From NCBI GenBank assembly GCA_944387575.1, contig CALXFK010000059.1, positions 1 to 32,962 on the forward strand: a DNA stretch of 32,962 nt, given 5' to 3'. Below, one piece after another: positions 8,085 to 16,622 of the stretch. Source of the stretch: an uncultured Clostridia bacterium. Lineage in GTDB: Bacteria; Bacillota; Clostridia; Oscillospirales; JAAYOS01. Numbering within the stretch: the stretch's first letter is position 1; each line of letters starts with the position of its first letter. Under the pieces are notes generated by a model. The model saw nothing but the letters and a program-made list of their open reading frames with translations, ran no database searches and was not told where the DNA came from. A program made the position numbers and the translations under genes.

Positions 8085-9072
8085 GATAACTTCTTTCTTC
8101 CCTCGCGCAGTAATGCAGGGGGTGCCGCTGTTGTTCGGCAGCACCGGCGAGACGCTCACCGAGAAGTCGGGCAATCTGAACCTTGGTATTCCCGGCGTGA
8201 TGTATGTCGGTGCAATAAGCGGTGTTATAGGCGCTTTCCTGTATGAGCAGTCTCTCCCCTCCCCCGATGCTATAAATGGATTTCTTGCGATAGCGACGCC
8301 GCTTGTATGTTCGCTTGCCGGGTCTCTTCTCATGGGGCTGCTGTACTGCTTCCTCACCGTCACCCTCCGCGCTAACCAGAACGTGACCGGTCTTGCGATG
8401 ACCACGTTTGGCGTCGGATTTGGAAACTTTTTTGGAGGCTCGCTCATAAAGCTCACCGGAAGCGAGGTCCCGTCTATCGCGCTGTCTGCGACGAGCAGTT
8501 GGTTCAGCCGTTCACTGCCGTTCGCGGACAAGCTCGGCTGGTTCGGCGAGATGTTCCTGTCCTACGGATTTCTTGCATATCTCTCGATCATCACTGCGTT
8601 CATCGCCTCGTTTATTATTAAGCGGACGCGCATTGGTCTGAATCTGCGCGCAGTCGGCGAGAATCCGAACACCGCCGACGCCGCCGGAATAAACGTGGTG
8701 CGGTACAAGTATGTTGCAACCTGCGTCGGCAGCATGATAGCGGGACTCGGCGGTCTGTACTACGTTATGGACTACGCGAGCGGCGTCTGGTCGAACAATG
8801 CGTTTGGTGACCGCGGATGGCTTGCAATTGCGCTCGTCATATTCACGATATGGCGTCCGAATATCGGTGTTTTTGCGTCGATACTCTTCGGCGGTCTGTA
8901 TATCCTCTACCTGTTTATGCAGACCGGAGAGAACCTTGCGCTGAAGGAACTCTACAAGATGCTTCCGTATGTCGTCACTATTATAGTGCTCATCATAACC
9001 AGTATGCGCAACAAGCGCGAAAATCAACCGCCTGCAAGCCTCGGGCTGTCATACTTCCGAGAAGAGCGGTAG
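8077..9072 (+). CDS. ABC transporter permease, nucleoside import (second)
   Basis: This is the second membrane subunit of the nucleoside importer, with 331 residues and multiple transmembrane segments (NupQ/YufQ-like). The N-terminal 'LLFGSTGETLTEKSGNLNLGIPGVMYVGA' region and 'LRAVGENPNTADAAGINVVRYKY' are characteristic of the family. The ATG at 8077 has AAGGAGG at 8061-8067 and overlaps the previous stop by 8 bases. A terminator follows at 9087, closing the transporter unit. Confidence 0.93.
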   Translation: MFEITSFFPRAVMQGVPLLFGSTGETLTEKSGNLNLGIPGVMYVGAISGVIGAFLYEQSLPSPDAINGFLAIATPLVCSLAGSLLMGLLYCFLTVTLRANQNVTGLAMTTFGVGFGNFFGGSLIKLTGSEVPSIALSATSSWFSRSLPFADKLGWFGEMFLSYGFLAYLSIITAFIASFIIKRTRIGLNLRAVGENPNTADAAGINVVRYKYVATCVGSMIAGLGGLYYVMDYASGVWSNNAFGDRGWLAIALVIFTIWRPNIGVFASILFGGLYILYLFMQTGENLALKELYKMLPYVVTIIVLIITSMRNKRENQPPASLGLSYFREER

Positions 9073-9086
9073 CATACCAAAACTTA

Positions 9087-9114
9087 ACGGGAAGCCGTAT
9101 GGCTTCCCGTTTTT
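9087..9114 (+). terminator. Terminator of the nucleoside transporter unit
   Basis: A ten-base-pair perfect stem (9087-9096 with 9101-9110), loop GTAT, then TTTT. On the minus strand the same hairpin is followed by TTAAGTTTT, so it may also weakly end the minus-strand gene at 9143. Confidence 0.9.
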
Positions 9115-9142
9115 GTGTAATGACATCCTGCTTCTGTTAAAG

Positions 9143-9316
9143 CTACCGCTGCCGCCTGCTCCCGAATATTGAAAGGAGCACCGCTGTCAGTATTGCTGCC
9201 GCAACTCCAAAGACTATCGCCGTGCCAACGGCACGGGCGCGCGGCTTCGAGGCAATGAGCAGACCGCGGTTACCGCTGTCATATGCGTAGCGACCGTCCG
9301 AAAGCAATATCCTCAC
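9143..9316 (-). CDS. Small single-pass membrane protein, coupled to the DUF951 gene
   Basis: Fifty-seven residues from a GTG start that overlaps the TGA of the DUF951 gene as GTGA (9313-9316). A strong AAGGAGG lies nine bases before the GTG, inside the end of the upstream gene. The protein has a charged N-terminal part of about 30 residues ('RILLSDGRYAYDSGNRG', then 'SKPRARA'), one hydrophobic helix of about 20 residues ('VGTAIVFGVAAAILTAVLLSI') and a basic tail 'GSRRQR', predicting the tail inside the cell. I do not recognise the family. The overlap, ribosome binding site and clean membrane segment argue that it is real. Confidence 0.7.
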   Translation of the reverse strand: MRILLSDGRYAYDSGNRGLLIASKPRARAVGTAIVFGVAAAILTAVLLSIFGSRRQR

Positions 9317-9507
9317 TGTTGAAAACCTCCTTCCCGTTCAACCTTTTTTATCGAGCGTTCAACCGTTGTGCGGGGACGCATTACCTCCCGCCCGCAGCCG
9401 CAGCAGCGAATACGGAAATCCGCCCCTATACGCAGAACTGTCCATCTTGCGCACCCGCAGGGGTGCGCTTTTTTCATTTCAATGGTGTCACCTACTCTTA
9501 TGTCCAT
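9313..9507 (-). CDS. DUF951 family protein
   Basis: A 64-residue protein starting 'MDIRVGDTIEMKKAHPCGCARW', the conserved opening of DUF951. The core 'RIGADFRIRCCGCGREVMRPR' contains the CxxC pair and Arg-rich segment of the family, whose function is unknown; small basic Cys-containing proteins of this kind may bind nucleic acid or metal. The ATG at 9507 is preferred to the longer open frame (to 9552) because AGGTGA precedes it and it matches the family start. It is encoded opposite to its neighbours and coupled to the small membrane protein downstream. Confidence 0.88.
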   Translation of the reverse strand: MDIRVGDTIEMKKAHPCGCARWTVLRIGADFRIRCCGCGREVMRPRTTVERSIKKVEREGGFQQ

Positions 9508-9626
9508 ACTTTTCACCTGCGCATTTACATATATTTTACGCCACCTGTGCAAAAACTATTGCTGCTTCGTATACGCACGGAGCAAAACAGGCTGAATAAT
9601 CAAAGCTGGGAAATACGGAGAGTAAT

Positions 9627-10055
9627 ATGAAAAAGAAAATTACGGCACATTTTCAGGACCCGGACTCGGCGGATCTCGCAAGTGCGCGGCTGCGCTCGAG
9701 CGGGATAAATGTGAGCGCGGTGAGCATCGGGCGCGCGCTTGAAGGGGTGAACGTGGGAGGAATGCGGCTCACCGGGAGTGCTCCGGAAATCGTGATAAAC
9801 CCGTATGACGCGGGGTATTCCAACTCGATAGATGAGAATTGGAACTCGCTTGCGGGTGCAAATATGCAGAACTACGGTGGGTTTCTCTGGAGTTTTGAGG
9901 ACAACCCTCTCAGGACGCTTCCGCGCAGCGACATGGCGGCGGAGGGAGCGCTTGCCGGAGGAGTGACCTTCACGGCGGAGATACCCGAGGAACAGGCTCG
10001 CGACGCTGAGGGGATAATCATAAGCTGCCACGGTACACAGGTGTACTACGAGTGA
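9627..10055 (+). CDS. Hypothetical alpha/beta protein
   Basis: 142 residues, ATG at 9627 with GGAG at 9617-9620. No transmembrane segment or signal peptide. The N-terminal 'ITAHFQDPDSADLASARLRSSGINVSAVSIG' and the C-terminal 'VTFTAEIPEEQARDAEGIIISCHGTQVYYE' each look like a beta-alpha-beta half of a ferredoxin-like fold, as in small stress or regulatory proteins that sense differences along a helix. The middle (about 40-95) is Gly/Asn-rich and low in charge. I do not recognise a named family. It stands alone between the DUF951 gene (divergent) and the S1-domain gene. Confidence 0.65.
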   Translation: MKKKITAHFQDPDSADLASARLRSSGINVSAVSIGRALEGVNVGGMRLTGSAPEIVINPYDAGYSNSIDENWNSLAGANMQNYGGFLWSFEDNPLRTLPRSDMAAEGALAGGVTFTAEIPEEQARDAEGIIISCHGTQVYYE

Positions 10056-10123
10056 CCCGTCGGAATTGGGGACACATGCGCATTTGTGCGACCCGGAGCG
10101 CATATTCTTAAAGCGTGGCGGTG

Positions 10124-10154
10124 CTCCGGCGCGCCAGTTGCCGGCGCGCCGGAG
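10124..10154 (+). repeat. Perfect GC-rich inverted repeat (hairpin)
   Basis: CTCCGGCGCGCC (10124-10135) pairs perfectly with GGCGCGCCGGAG (10143-10154) around a seven-base loop. No T-run follows, so it is not a standard terminator. It lies 69 bases after the hypothetical gene and about 70 bases before the S1-protein start. Confidence 0.8.
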
Positions 10155-10222
10155 GCGTGCCCGGATATATTGTATCACGTCTGCACGCCAAGTACAAGCG
10201 TGTGACGGATGTGGTGAAGGGA

Positions 10223-11149
10223 ATGATACATATAGAACTGAGACGTTATCTGCCGGAAGGACTTAGAGCCGGCGTAAGGGAGAGTGCGGTTTCTACGCGG
10301 GAGGCGCTGCGCCGTGCCGCTGAGACCGGCAAAATTCTCGAGGGGCGCGCGGTGCGCTGCGACGCGGAGAAGAATATTCTTGTCGAACTTGGCGGTGGTC
10401 TGCGGGGCGTGATACCGCGGGCGGAGGCTGCGGCGGGCGAGAATGTGCGGGACATAGCGGTAATAACCCTTGTTGGCAAACAGGTGTGCTTCAAGGTGCT
10501 GGACGCGCTGGCGCCGCTGCCGGTGTTGAGCCGGAGACTTGCGCAGCAGGAGGCGAGGGATGCGCTGATGGGCGGTCTGCGCCCGGGCGACGTCATCCCG
10601 GTGCGCGTGACGCACCTTGAACCGTTCGGGGCATTCGTGGATATGGGGTGCGGGCTTGCATCGCTAATAGGTATTGAAAACATCTCGGTGTCCAGAATTT
10701 CCCATCCGGCTGAGCGGTTCTGTCCAGGTCAGCAAGCGTATGCAGCGGTGTTGTCGATAGACGAGGAACTTGGACGGGTCAACCTCACGCACCGTGAACT
10801 GCTCGGAACCTGGGAAGAGAACGCGGCGCGGTTCGAGCCGGGGGACACGGTGGAAGGGATTGTACGCGGGGTCGAGGAGTACGGTTCGTTTATCGAGCTT
10901 GCGCCGAATCTCTCGGGGCTTACCGAGCGCCGGGAGGGTTTGGAGGAGGGCGACCGCGTATCGGTATTCATAAAGTCGATAATACCGGAGCGAATGAAGG
11001 TGAAGCTCACCGTCGTGGAGAAGCTCGGGCGCGCGGAGCCGACGCCGGTCGACTACTTCATCTGCGGAGGACACATATCGCGGTGGCGTTACTCCCCCGA
11101 GTGTTGCAATACGAAACTGGTGGAGCGGGTGTTCGACAGGGCGGACTGA
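10223..11149 (+). CDS. S1 RNA-binding domain protein (ribosomal protein S1-like)
   Basis: About 308 residues. At least two S1-type OB folds are visible: 'LRPGDVIPVRVTHLEPFGAFVDMGCGLASLIGIENIS' near 120-160 and 'FEPGDTVEGIVRGVEEYGSFIELAPNLSGLTE' near 205-240. A less clear OB-like segment precedes them. The tail 'YFICGGHISRWRYSP' is a conserved ending of a clostridial S1-like family. A role in binding mRNA or ribosomes is likely but not defined. The start is uncertain: ATG 10223 has AGGG almost touching it, and GTG codons at 10202, 10211 and 10214 are alternatives. The GC hairpin at 10124 lies in the leader. Confidence 0.8.
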   Translation: MIHIELRRYLPEGLRAGVRESAVSTREALRRAAETGKILEGRAVRCDAEKNILVELGGGLRGVIPRAEAAAGENVRDIAVITLVGKQVCFKVLDALAPLPVLSRRLAQQEARDALMGGLRPGDVIPVRVTHLEPFGAFVDMGCGLASLIGIENISVSRISHPAERFCPGQQAYAAVLSIDEELGRVNLTHRELLGTWEENAARFEPGDTVEGIVRGVEEYGSFIELAPNLSGLTERREGLEEGDRVSVFIKSIIPERMKVKLTVVEKLGRAEPTPVDYFICGGHISRWRYSPECCNTKLVERVFDRAD

Positions 11150-11162
11150 GCGAATATGGCGC

Positions 11163-11192
11163 GGGGGCAGGGAGCCCAAGGGCTCCTCCCCC
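11163..11192 (+). terminator. Possible terminator after the S1-domain gene
   Basis: GGAGCCC (11171-11177) pairs with GGGCTCC (11180-11186), extended by five G against five C across a small bulge. Only ATTT follows, so the T-run is poor. A second inverted repeat, TTTGCGCGA (11194-11202) with TCGCGCAAA (11210-11218), comes straight after. Confidence 0.5.
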
Positions 11193-11289
11193 ATTTGCGC
11201 GATGCCCGGTCGCGCAAAGAGTTAGGCAATCTGCAGCCACTGTGTGCCGAGGTATAATAATGATTTGCGGAGAAACTGCGGAAAATGCG

Positions 11290-11318
11290 TTGACAGGGCG
11301 GGGCATTTATGCTATTCT
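11290..11318 (+). promoter_or_regulatory. pyr operon promoter
   Basis: A perfect TTGACA (11290-11295), a 17-bp spacer and TATTCT (11313-11318), with an extended -10 TG at 11310-11311. The predicted leader is about 55 bases, too short for a PyrR-type attenuator. Confidence 0.88.
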
Positions 11319-11379
11319 GATTTGAGGGTCAAAAGACGGCGCACCGCCGGGTTCGCCCCCCCTTGAAACGGAGGAAAGA

Positions 11380-12672
11380 ATGGAGCTGCTTATCACAGGA
11401 GGCCGCGTTTTCACCGGCGGCGGATTTGAACAGAAGAATATACTTGTCAGCGGCGGAAAGATCTCCGCCATCACCTCCGGCTTCCCCACTGGGACGGCGG
11501 AGGCTGAAGTGCTTTCGTTAAATGGTCAATATGTATTTCCCGGTTTTGTCGATGTACATGTACATCTGAGAGAACCGGGATTTTCTTATAAAGAGACGAT
11601 TGCCGGCGGCACCGAAGCTGCGGCTCGCGGAGGGTACACCGCGGTCTGCCCGATGCCAAACCTCTCCCCTGCGCCCGACTGCGCCGAGAATCTGCGGGTC
11701 GAGCTGGACGCCATTGCGCGCGGGGCGAAGGTGCGCGTGTTCCCGTACGGGACGCTCACGCGGGGCGAGCGCGGCGAGGAGCTCTCGGACATGGCGGAAA
11801 TGTTGGAGGCGATCGCATTTTCGGACGACGGGAAGGGCGTTCAGAGCCGGGATATGATGCGCAGGGCGATGCTTGAGGCGAAGCGATGCGGGAAGATGGT
11901 CGTGGCGCACTGCGAGGATGAGAGCCTGCTGCACGGCGGGGTGGTACACGCCGGGAAGTGGGCGGAGGAGACCGGGTTTCCGGGGATATCGTCGGAGAGC
12001 GAGTGGAAACAGGTCGAGCGCGACATCGAGCTCGTGCGCGAGACCGGGTGCCGGTACCACGTGTGCCATGTCTCGACGGCGGAGACGGTGGCGCTCGTAC
12101 GCGCGGCGCAGGCGGAGGGTCTCGACGTGAGCTGCGAGACCGCGCCGCACTATCTCCTGCTCTGCGACGAGGACATGCCCCTTCCGCCGAACCACGACGA
12201 TGCGCGTTTCAAGATGAATCCCCCGCTCCGCTCGTCACGTGACCGCGCTGCGCTTGTGGAGGGAGTGCTCGACCGGACGGTGGGCATGATAGCGACCGAC
12301 CACGCGCCGCATACGCCGGAGGAGAAATCGCGCGGGATGCTCGCGGCGCCGATGGGGATAGTCGGGCTCGAGTGCGCGTTTGCGGCGCTGTATACCGGGC
12401 TTGTTCTGCCGGGTACGCTGAGTCTCGAGAGGCTCGTGGAACTTATGACGAGCGCCCCGGCGCGCCGGTTCGGAATAGACGGCGGAGAACTGAAGGAGGG
12501 CGCGAGGGCGGACCTCACGGTGTTCGACCTCGGGCGCAGGTGGACGGTAGACCCCGCGAAGTTTGCCGGTCACGGACGCGCAACGCCGTTCGAGGGAAAG
12601 GAACTCAGCGGCGTGTGTACGCTCACGGTGTGCGGCGGCGAAATAGTCTGGAGAGAGGGGTGTCAGCTGTGA
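11380..12672 (+). CDS. pyrC: Dihydroorotase, class I
   Basis: Third step of UMP synthesis: cyclises carbamoyl aspartate to dihydroorotate. The 430-residue length and layout fit class I zinc enzymes. Visible metal-site residues are H60 and H62 in 'DVHVHLREPG', D150 in 'FSDDGKG', H177 in 'AHCED', H230 in 'CHVS' and D307 in 'ATDHAPH'. The C-terminal beta sandwich ends the protein. ATG at 11380 follows GGAGGAAAG. It is the first gene of the pyr operon, and its TGA overlaps the GTG of pyrK by four bases. Confidence 0.96.
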   Translation: MELLITGGRVFTGGGFEQKNILVSGGKISAITSGFPTGTAEAEVLSLNGQYVFPGFVDVHVHLREPGFSYKETIAGGTEAAARGGYTAVCPMPNLSPAPDCAENLRVELDAIARGAKVRVFPYGTLTRGERGEELSDMAEMLEAIAFSDDGKGVQSRDMMRRAMLEAKRCGKMVVAHCEDESLLHGGVVHAGKWAEETGFPGISSESEWKQVERDIELVRETGCRYHVCHVSTAETVALVRAAQAEGLDVSCETAPHYLLLCDEDMPLPPNHDDARFKMNPPLRSSRDRAALVEGVLDRTVGMIATDHAPHTPEEKSRGMLAAPMGIVGLECAFAALYTGLVLPGTLSLERLVELMTSAPARRFGIDGGELKEGARADLTVFDLGRRWTVDPAKFAGHGRATPFEGKELSGVCTLTVCGGEIVWREGCQL

Positions 12673-13412
12673 AGCAGGGTCTTTTTGAGCTGATTTCAAA
12701 CGAAAAGATAGCGAAGGACGTGTACCGCATGGTCCTTTGCGGAGACGTGTCCGCGATCACCGCTCCAGGACAGTTTGTAAATATCAAACTTGAGGGCAGG
12801 TTCCTGCGCCGCCCAATATCGGTCTGCGACCTGGACGGGAGCGCGGACAGGCTCACGCTCGTGTACAAGACGGTGGGCGGGGGCACGCGGCAGATGGCGG
12901 AGATGACGCCGGGCGCGGTGCTCGACCTGCTGAGCGGGCTTGGGAACGGATTTGATGTTGAACGCTCGGGTGCGCGTCCGCTGCTTGTGGGCGGCGGGGT
13001 TGGAACTCCGCCGATGCTCCTGCTCTGCCGCAGGCTTGTCGCGCGCGGAGCGAGACCGATAGCGGTGACCGGGTTCGGGAGCGCGGACGAGGTGTTCCTG
13101 TCCGACGAACTGCGCGACGCGGGAGCGGAAGTGATAGTCGCGACGATGGACGGCAGCGCGGGGGTGAAGGGTCTTGTCACCGACGCGATGACCGGGCTTG
13201 AGTACACATATTTTTACGCCTGCGGTCCTGAGGCAATGCTGCGCGCGGTGGATGCGGCGGCGCCGGAGAGCGTGGCGGGAGAGTTGAGTTTTGAGGAGCG
13301 GATGGGCTGCGGTTTCGGCGCGTGCATGGGCTGCTCCTGCGAGACGAAGTACGGCGCAAAGAGGATTTGTAAAGACGGTCCGGTGCTGCGCCGCGAGGAG
13401 ATAATCTGGTGA
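12669..13412 (+). CDS. pyrK: Dihydroorotate dehydrogenase electron-transfer subunit
   Basis: Passes electrons from dihydroorotate, via FAD and a [2Fe-2S] cluster, to NAD+. It forms the heterotetramer with PyrD class 1B. GTG start at 12669 overlaps the pyrC stop (GTGA); GAGAGGGG precedes it. The 247 residues show the FAD-binding 'RRPISVCD' near 47, the NAD-binding glycine run 'LLVGGGVGTPPM' near 107 and the cluster cysteines C214, C219, C222 and C234 at the C-terminal end. Confidence 0.95.
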   Translation: MKQGLFELISNEKIAKDVYRMVLCGDVSAITAPGQFVNIKLEGRFLRRPISVCDLDGSADRLTLVYKTVGGGTRQMAEMTPGAVLDLLSGLGNGFDVERSGARPLLVGGGVGTPPMLLLCRRLVARGARPIAVTGFGSADEVFLSDELRDAGAEVIVATMDGSAGVKGLVTDAMTGLEYTYFYACGPEAMLRAVDAAAPESVAGELSFEERMGCGFGACMGCSCETKYGAKRICKDGPVLRREEIIW

Positions 13413-13426
13413 GAGGAGGGAGCGCA

Positions 13427-14344
13427 ATGGCGGATACGCGGGTGACGCTCTGCGGAATTGAGCTTGACAACCCGATAATTCCCGCAAGCGGGACGTTCGG
13501 ATACGGCGTCGAATTTGCGGAGCTTTACGACATAAACATACTTGGCAGCTTCTCCTTTAAGGGGACGACGCGCGAGCCGCGCTTCGGCAATCCCACCCCG
13601 CGTATAGCTGAGACGAGCGGCGGGATGCTTAACGCGGTCGGGCTTCAGAATCCCGGGGTGGAGGCGGTGGTGAGCCGCGAGCTTCCCGAGCTTGCGAAGG
13701 TGTTCCGGAAGCCGGTAATGGCGAATGTCTGCGGATTTTCGACCGATGAGTATGCCGAGGTCGCCGCGAAACTGTCCGAGTCTGAGCAGGTGGGCTGGCT
13801 CGAGGTGAACATAAGCTGTCCGAACGTCCACGAGGGTGGGCTGAACTTCGGAGCGACCGCCGCCGGCGCTGCGGCGGTGACCCGCGCGGTGCGCACCGCG
13901 ACGAAGAAGCCGGTGATAATGAAGCTCTCCCCCAACGTGACCGACATAACCGAGATTGCGCGCGCCTGCGAGGCGGAGGGCGCGGACGGGTTGAGCCTGA
14001 TAAATACGCTTCTCGGAATGAGGATAGACATACGCCGCCGCCGTCCGGTGATAGCGAACGTGACCGGCGGGCTGTCAGGTGGCGCGATATTCCCGGTGGC
14101 GCTGCGCTGCGTGTGGCAGGTGTACCGGGCGGTGAAACTGCCGATAGTCGGGATGGGCGGAGTAGAGAGCGCGGAGGACGTGGTCGAGATGATGCTTGCG
14201 GGGGCGACTGCGGTCGGCGTCGGCGCCGCAAACCTGACCGAGCCGTTCGCGTGCAAAAGAATAATTGAGGAGCTTCCCGCCGTCATGGAACGGCTTGGAA
14301 TAAAAAATCTGCGAGAAATAACGGGAGGAGCGCACAATGGGTAA
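13427..14344 (+). CDS. pyrD: Dihydroorotate dehydrogenase, class 1B catalytic subunit
   Basis: Oxidises dihydroorotate to orotate with FMN. The 305-residue protein carries the catalytic Cys131 within 'VNISCPNV', which marks class 1B and agrees with pyrK immediately upstream. The FMN/substrate segments 'NAVGLQNPG' (69-77), 'LSLINTL' and the phosphate-binding 'GMGGVESAEDVVEMMLAGATAVGVG' are intact. ATG at 13427 is chosen because GGAGGG (13415-13420) is six bases upstream; the GTG at 13409 would overlap pyrK but has no good ribosome binding site. Confidence 0.95.
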   Translation: MADTRVTLCGIELDNPIIPASGTFGYGVEFAELYDINILGSFSFKGTTREPRFGNPTPRIAETSGGMLNAVGLQNPGVEAVVSRELPELAKVFRKPVMANVCGFSTDEYAEVAAKLSESEQVGWLEVNISCPNVHEGGLNFGATAAGAAAVTRAVRTATKKPVIMKLSPNVTDITEIARACEAEGADGLSLINTLLGMRIDIRRRRPVIANVTGGLSGGAIFPVALRCVWQVYRAVKLPIVGMGGVESAEDVVEMMLAGATAVGVGAANLTEPFACKRIIEELPAVMERLGIKNLREITGGAHNG

Positions 14345-15035
14345 GGATGTAATAATCGCCTGCGACTTTGCGGGCAGGTACGAGACGATACGCTTTCTTG
14401 AAAAATTCGGGTATCGCCGCCCGTTCATCAAGATAGGTATGGAGCTGTTCTATGCCGAGGGACCGGGCATGGTGCGCGAGCTGAAAACGCGCGGACACAA
14501 GATATTCCTCGACCTCAAGCTGCACGATATTCCGAACACCGTCGGTAAGGCGATGGCGTCGCTTTCCAAACTGGACGTGGACATGACCAACCTCCACGCC
14601 GCGGGCGGTTCGGAGATGATGCGCCGCGCAGTCGAGGGGCTCACCCGTCCCGACGGTACGCGCCCGCTTCTGATAGCGGTCACCCAGCTCACCTCTACAA
14701 GCGAACAGCGCCTGCACGACGAGCTGCTCATAGGCGCGAGCATGGAGGAGACGGTGATGAGCTACGCGAGGCTCGCGCAGGCGAGCGGGCTTGACGGGGT
14801 GGTCTGTTCCCCGCTCGAGAGCCCGAGGGTACACGAGGGCGTGTCCCCATCCTTCCTCACGGTGACGCCGGGAGTGCGGTTTGCGGACGGAGACGTTGGT
14901 GACCAGAGCCGTGTGGCGACCCCTGCGCGCGCAAAGGAGCTCGGTTCGGATTACATTGTCGTCGGAAGACCGATAACCGCGTCCGACGACCCGCTTAGAG
15001 AATATGAGAGGTGCTGTGATGAATTCATCGGTTGA
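14337..15035 (+). CDS. pyrF: Orotidine 5'-phosphate decarboxylase
   Basis: Last step of UMP synthesis: decarboxylates OMP. 232 residues, with the catalytic 'DLKLHDIPNT' motif (D59, K61, D64) and a phosphate-gripping 'DYIVVGRPIT' near the C-terminus. ATG at 14337 follows GGGAGGAG and overlaps the pyrD stop by 8 bases. It is the group of about 230 residues common in Bacillota. Confidence 0.95.
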   Translation: MGKDVIIACDFAGRYETIRFLEKFGYRRPFIKIGMELFYAEGPGMVRELKTRGHKIFLDLKLHDIPNTVGKAMASLSKLDVDMTNLHAAGGSEMMRRAVEGLTRPDGTRPLLIAVTQLTSTSEQRLHDELLIGASMEETVMSYARLAQASGLDGVVCSPLESPRVHEGVSPSFLTVTPGVRFADGDVGDQSRVATPARAKELGSDYIVVGRPITASDDPLREYERCCDEFIG

Positions 15036-15666
15036 TTACGGAAGAGAAGCTGCGCTCGGGCTGCTGAAAATCGGGGCAGTGTTCCTCCGCCCGGACGAGC
15101 CGTTTACATGGGCGAGCGGGATAAAAAGCCCGATCTACTGCGACAACAGACTCACCCTGACTGCGCCTGAGGTGCGCAATGTCATTGAGAACGGGCTTGC
15201 GGAGATAGTGCGCCGCGAGTACCCGGAGGCAGAGGCACTCTTCGGAACGTCTACCGCAGGTATAGCTCATGCCGCGATAACCGGACATATACTCGGTATG
15301 CCGATGGGGTACGTCCGCTCGGGCGCGAAGGACCACGGAAGGCAGAACCGCATCGAGGGTCGGCTCGAGAAGGGTGAGAAGGTCGTCGTCATTGAGGACC
15401 TCATCTCGACCGGCGGCAGCGTCATTGAGGTGGTGGAGGCTCTCCGTGAGGAGGGAGCCGAGGTGCTTGGAATAGCGAGCATATTCACCTACGGCATGAA
15501 GAAGGGGCTTGAGCGGCTTGCGGCGGCGAACGTCAGAAACGTGAGCCTGTCTAATCTTGACGTGCTTGCAGCGCTTGCGGCGGAGAACGGTTACATCAGG
15601 CAGGAGGACGTCGCGCGTCTGCTGAAGTTCCGCGATAATCCGTCCGACGAGAGCTGGATAGGCTGA
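15019..15666 (+). CDS. pyrE: Orotate phosphoribosyltransferase
   Basis: Joins orotate to PRPP to give OMP. 215 residues. The PRPP loop '[13 protein letters not shown]' is at 122-134, and '[17 protein letters not shown]' carries the flexible catalytic loop. ATG at 15019 is preferred over ATG 15004 because GAGAGG at 15006-15011 is correctly spaced. It overlaps pyrF by 17 bases. Confidence 0.95.
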   Translation: MNSSVDYGREAALGLLKIGAVFLRPDEPFTWASGIKSPIYCDNRLTLTAPEVRNVIENGLAEIVRREYPEAEALFGTSTAGIAHAAITGHILGMPMGYVRSGAKDHGRQNRIEGRLEKGEKVVVIEDLISTGGSVIEVVEALREEGAEVLGIASIFTYGMKKGLERLAAANVRNVSLSNLDVLAALAAENGYIRQEDVARLLKFRDNPSDESWIG

Positions 15667-15695
15667 GCACTGCGGGAAGTGTAAGGAGGCAAATT

Positions 15696-16610
15696 TTGCG
15701 TCATCTCAACGATATTCTTGACCTCTCCACCGAGGAGATAGAACAGCTCATTAAGCGCGCGGAGGACATAATAGCGCACCCCGGTGACTACGCCGAGAAG
15801 TGCCGGGGCAAAAAGCTCGCAACATTGTTCTACGAGCCGTCCACCCGCACCCGGCTCAGTTTTGAGGCTGCGATGTATGAACTTGGCGGCGTTGTGCTCG
15901 GGTTCTCGGAGGCGCAGAGCTCGTCTGCGGCGAAGGGAGAGAGCGTTGCGGACACGGTGCGCACTGTGAGCTGCTACGCCGACATCATTGCAATGCGTCA
16001 CCCGAAGGAGGGCGCGCCGCGCGTTGCGGCGATGAACTCGTCCATACCGGTGATAAACGCTGGCGACGGCGGGCACAACCATCCCACACAGACCCTCACC
16101 GACCTGCTCACAATAAAGCGGGAAAAGGGTGGATTTTCCGGGCTCACCGTGGGCTTTTGCGGCGACCTCAAGTTCGGGCGCACGGTCCACTCGCTGATAA
16201 CCGCGCTCTCGCGCTACCCGGATATAAAAATAGCGCTCATCTCCCCTGCCGAGCTCAAACTGCCGAGCTATGTCAAGCGGGACGTGATTCAGAAAAAGGA
16301 GATCGAGTACGTCCAGACCACCGACCTCACAAGCGTCATGCCGTCGCTCGACGTCCTGTATATGACCCGCGTGCAGCGTGAGCGCTTCTTCAACGAGGAG
16401 GACTACATGCGTCTGCGCGACAGTTACATCCTCACCCCGGAGAAGCTCGTGAGCGCGAAGAGCGACCTCTGCATAATGCACCCGCTGCCCCGCGTCAATG
16501 AGATATCCACGGCGGTGGACTCCGACCCGCGCGCGGCATACTTCAAGCAGGTGCTCTACGGCAAGTATATACGTATGGCGCTGATAATGATGCTGCTCGG
16601 CATCGAATAA
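15696..16610 (+). CDS. pyrB: Aspartate carbamoyltransferase, catalytic subunit
   Basis: Committed step of pyrimidine synthesis: carbamoyl phosphate plus aspartate. 304 residues from a TTG start at 15696, with AAGGAGG at 15683-15689. The carbamoyl-phosphate site 'STRTR' (49-53), K80 in 'SAAKGES', 'HPTQ' (129-132) and the aspartate-binding 'TRVQRERF' and 'HPLPRV' motifs are all present. A pyrI gene follows directly, so this is the allosteric c6r6 type rather than the B. subtilis trimer. Confidence 0.96.
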   Translation: MRHLNDILDLSTEEIEQLIKRAEDIIAHPGDYAEKCRGKKLATLFYEPSTRTRLSFEAAMYELGGVVLGFSEAQSSSAAKGESVADTVRTVSCYADIIAMRHPKEGAPRVAAMNSSIPVINAGDGGHNHPTQTLTDLLTIKREKGGFSGLTVGFCGDLKFGRTVHSLITALSRYPDIKIALISPAELKLPSYVKRDVIQKKEIEYVQTTDLTSVMPSLDVLYMTRVQRERFFNEEDYMRLRDSYILTPEKLVSAKSDLCIMHPLPRVNEISTAVDSDPRAAYFKQVLYGKYIRMALIMMLLGIE

Positions 16611-16622
16611 GGAGGGCGCAGC

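Noticed and set aside
11319-11379. PyrR attenuator in the pyr leader
   Set aside because: Too short, no terminator with T-run and no conserved PyrR-binding loop.
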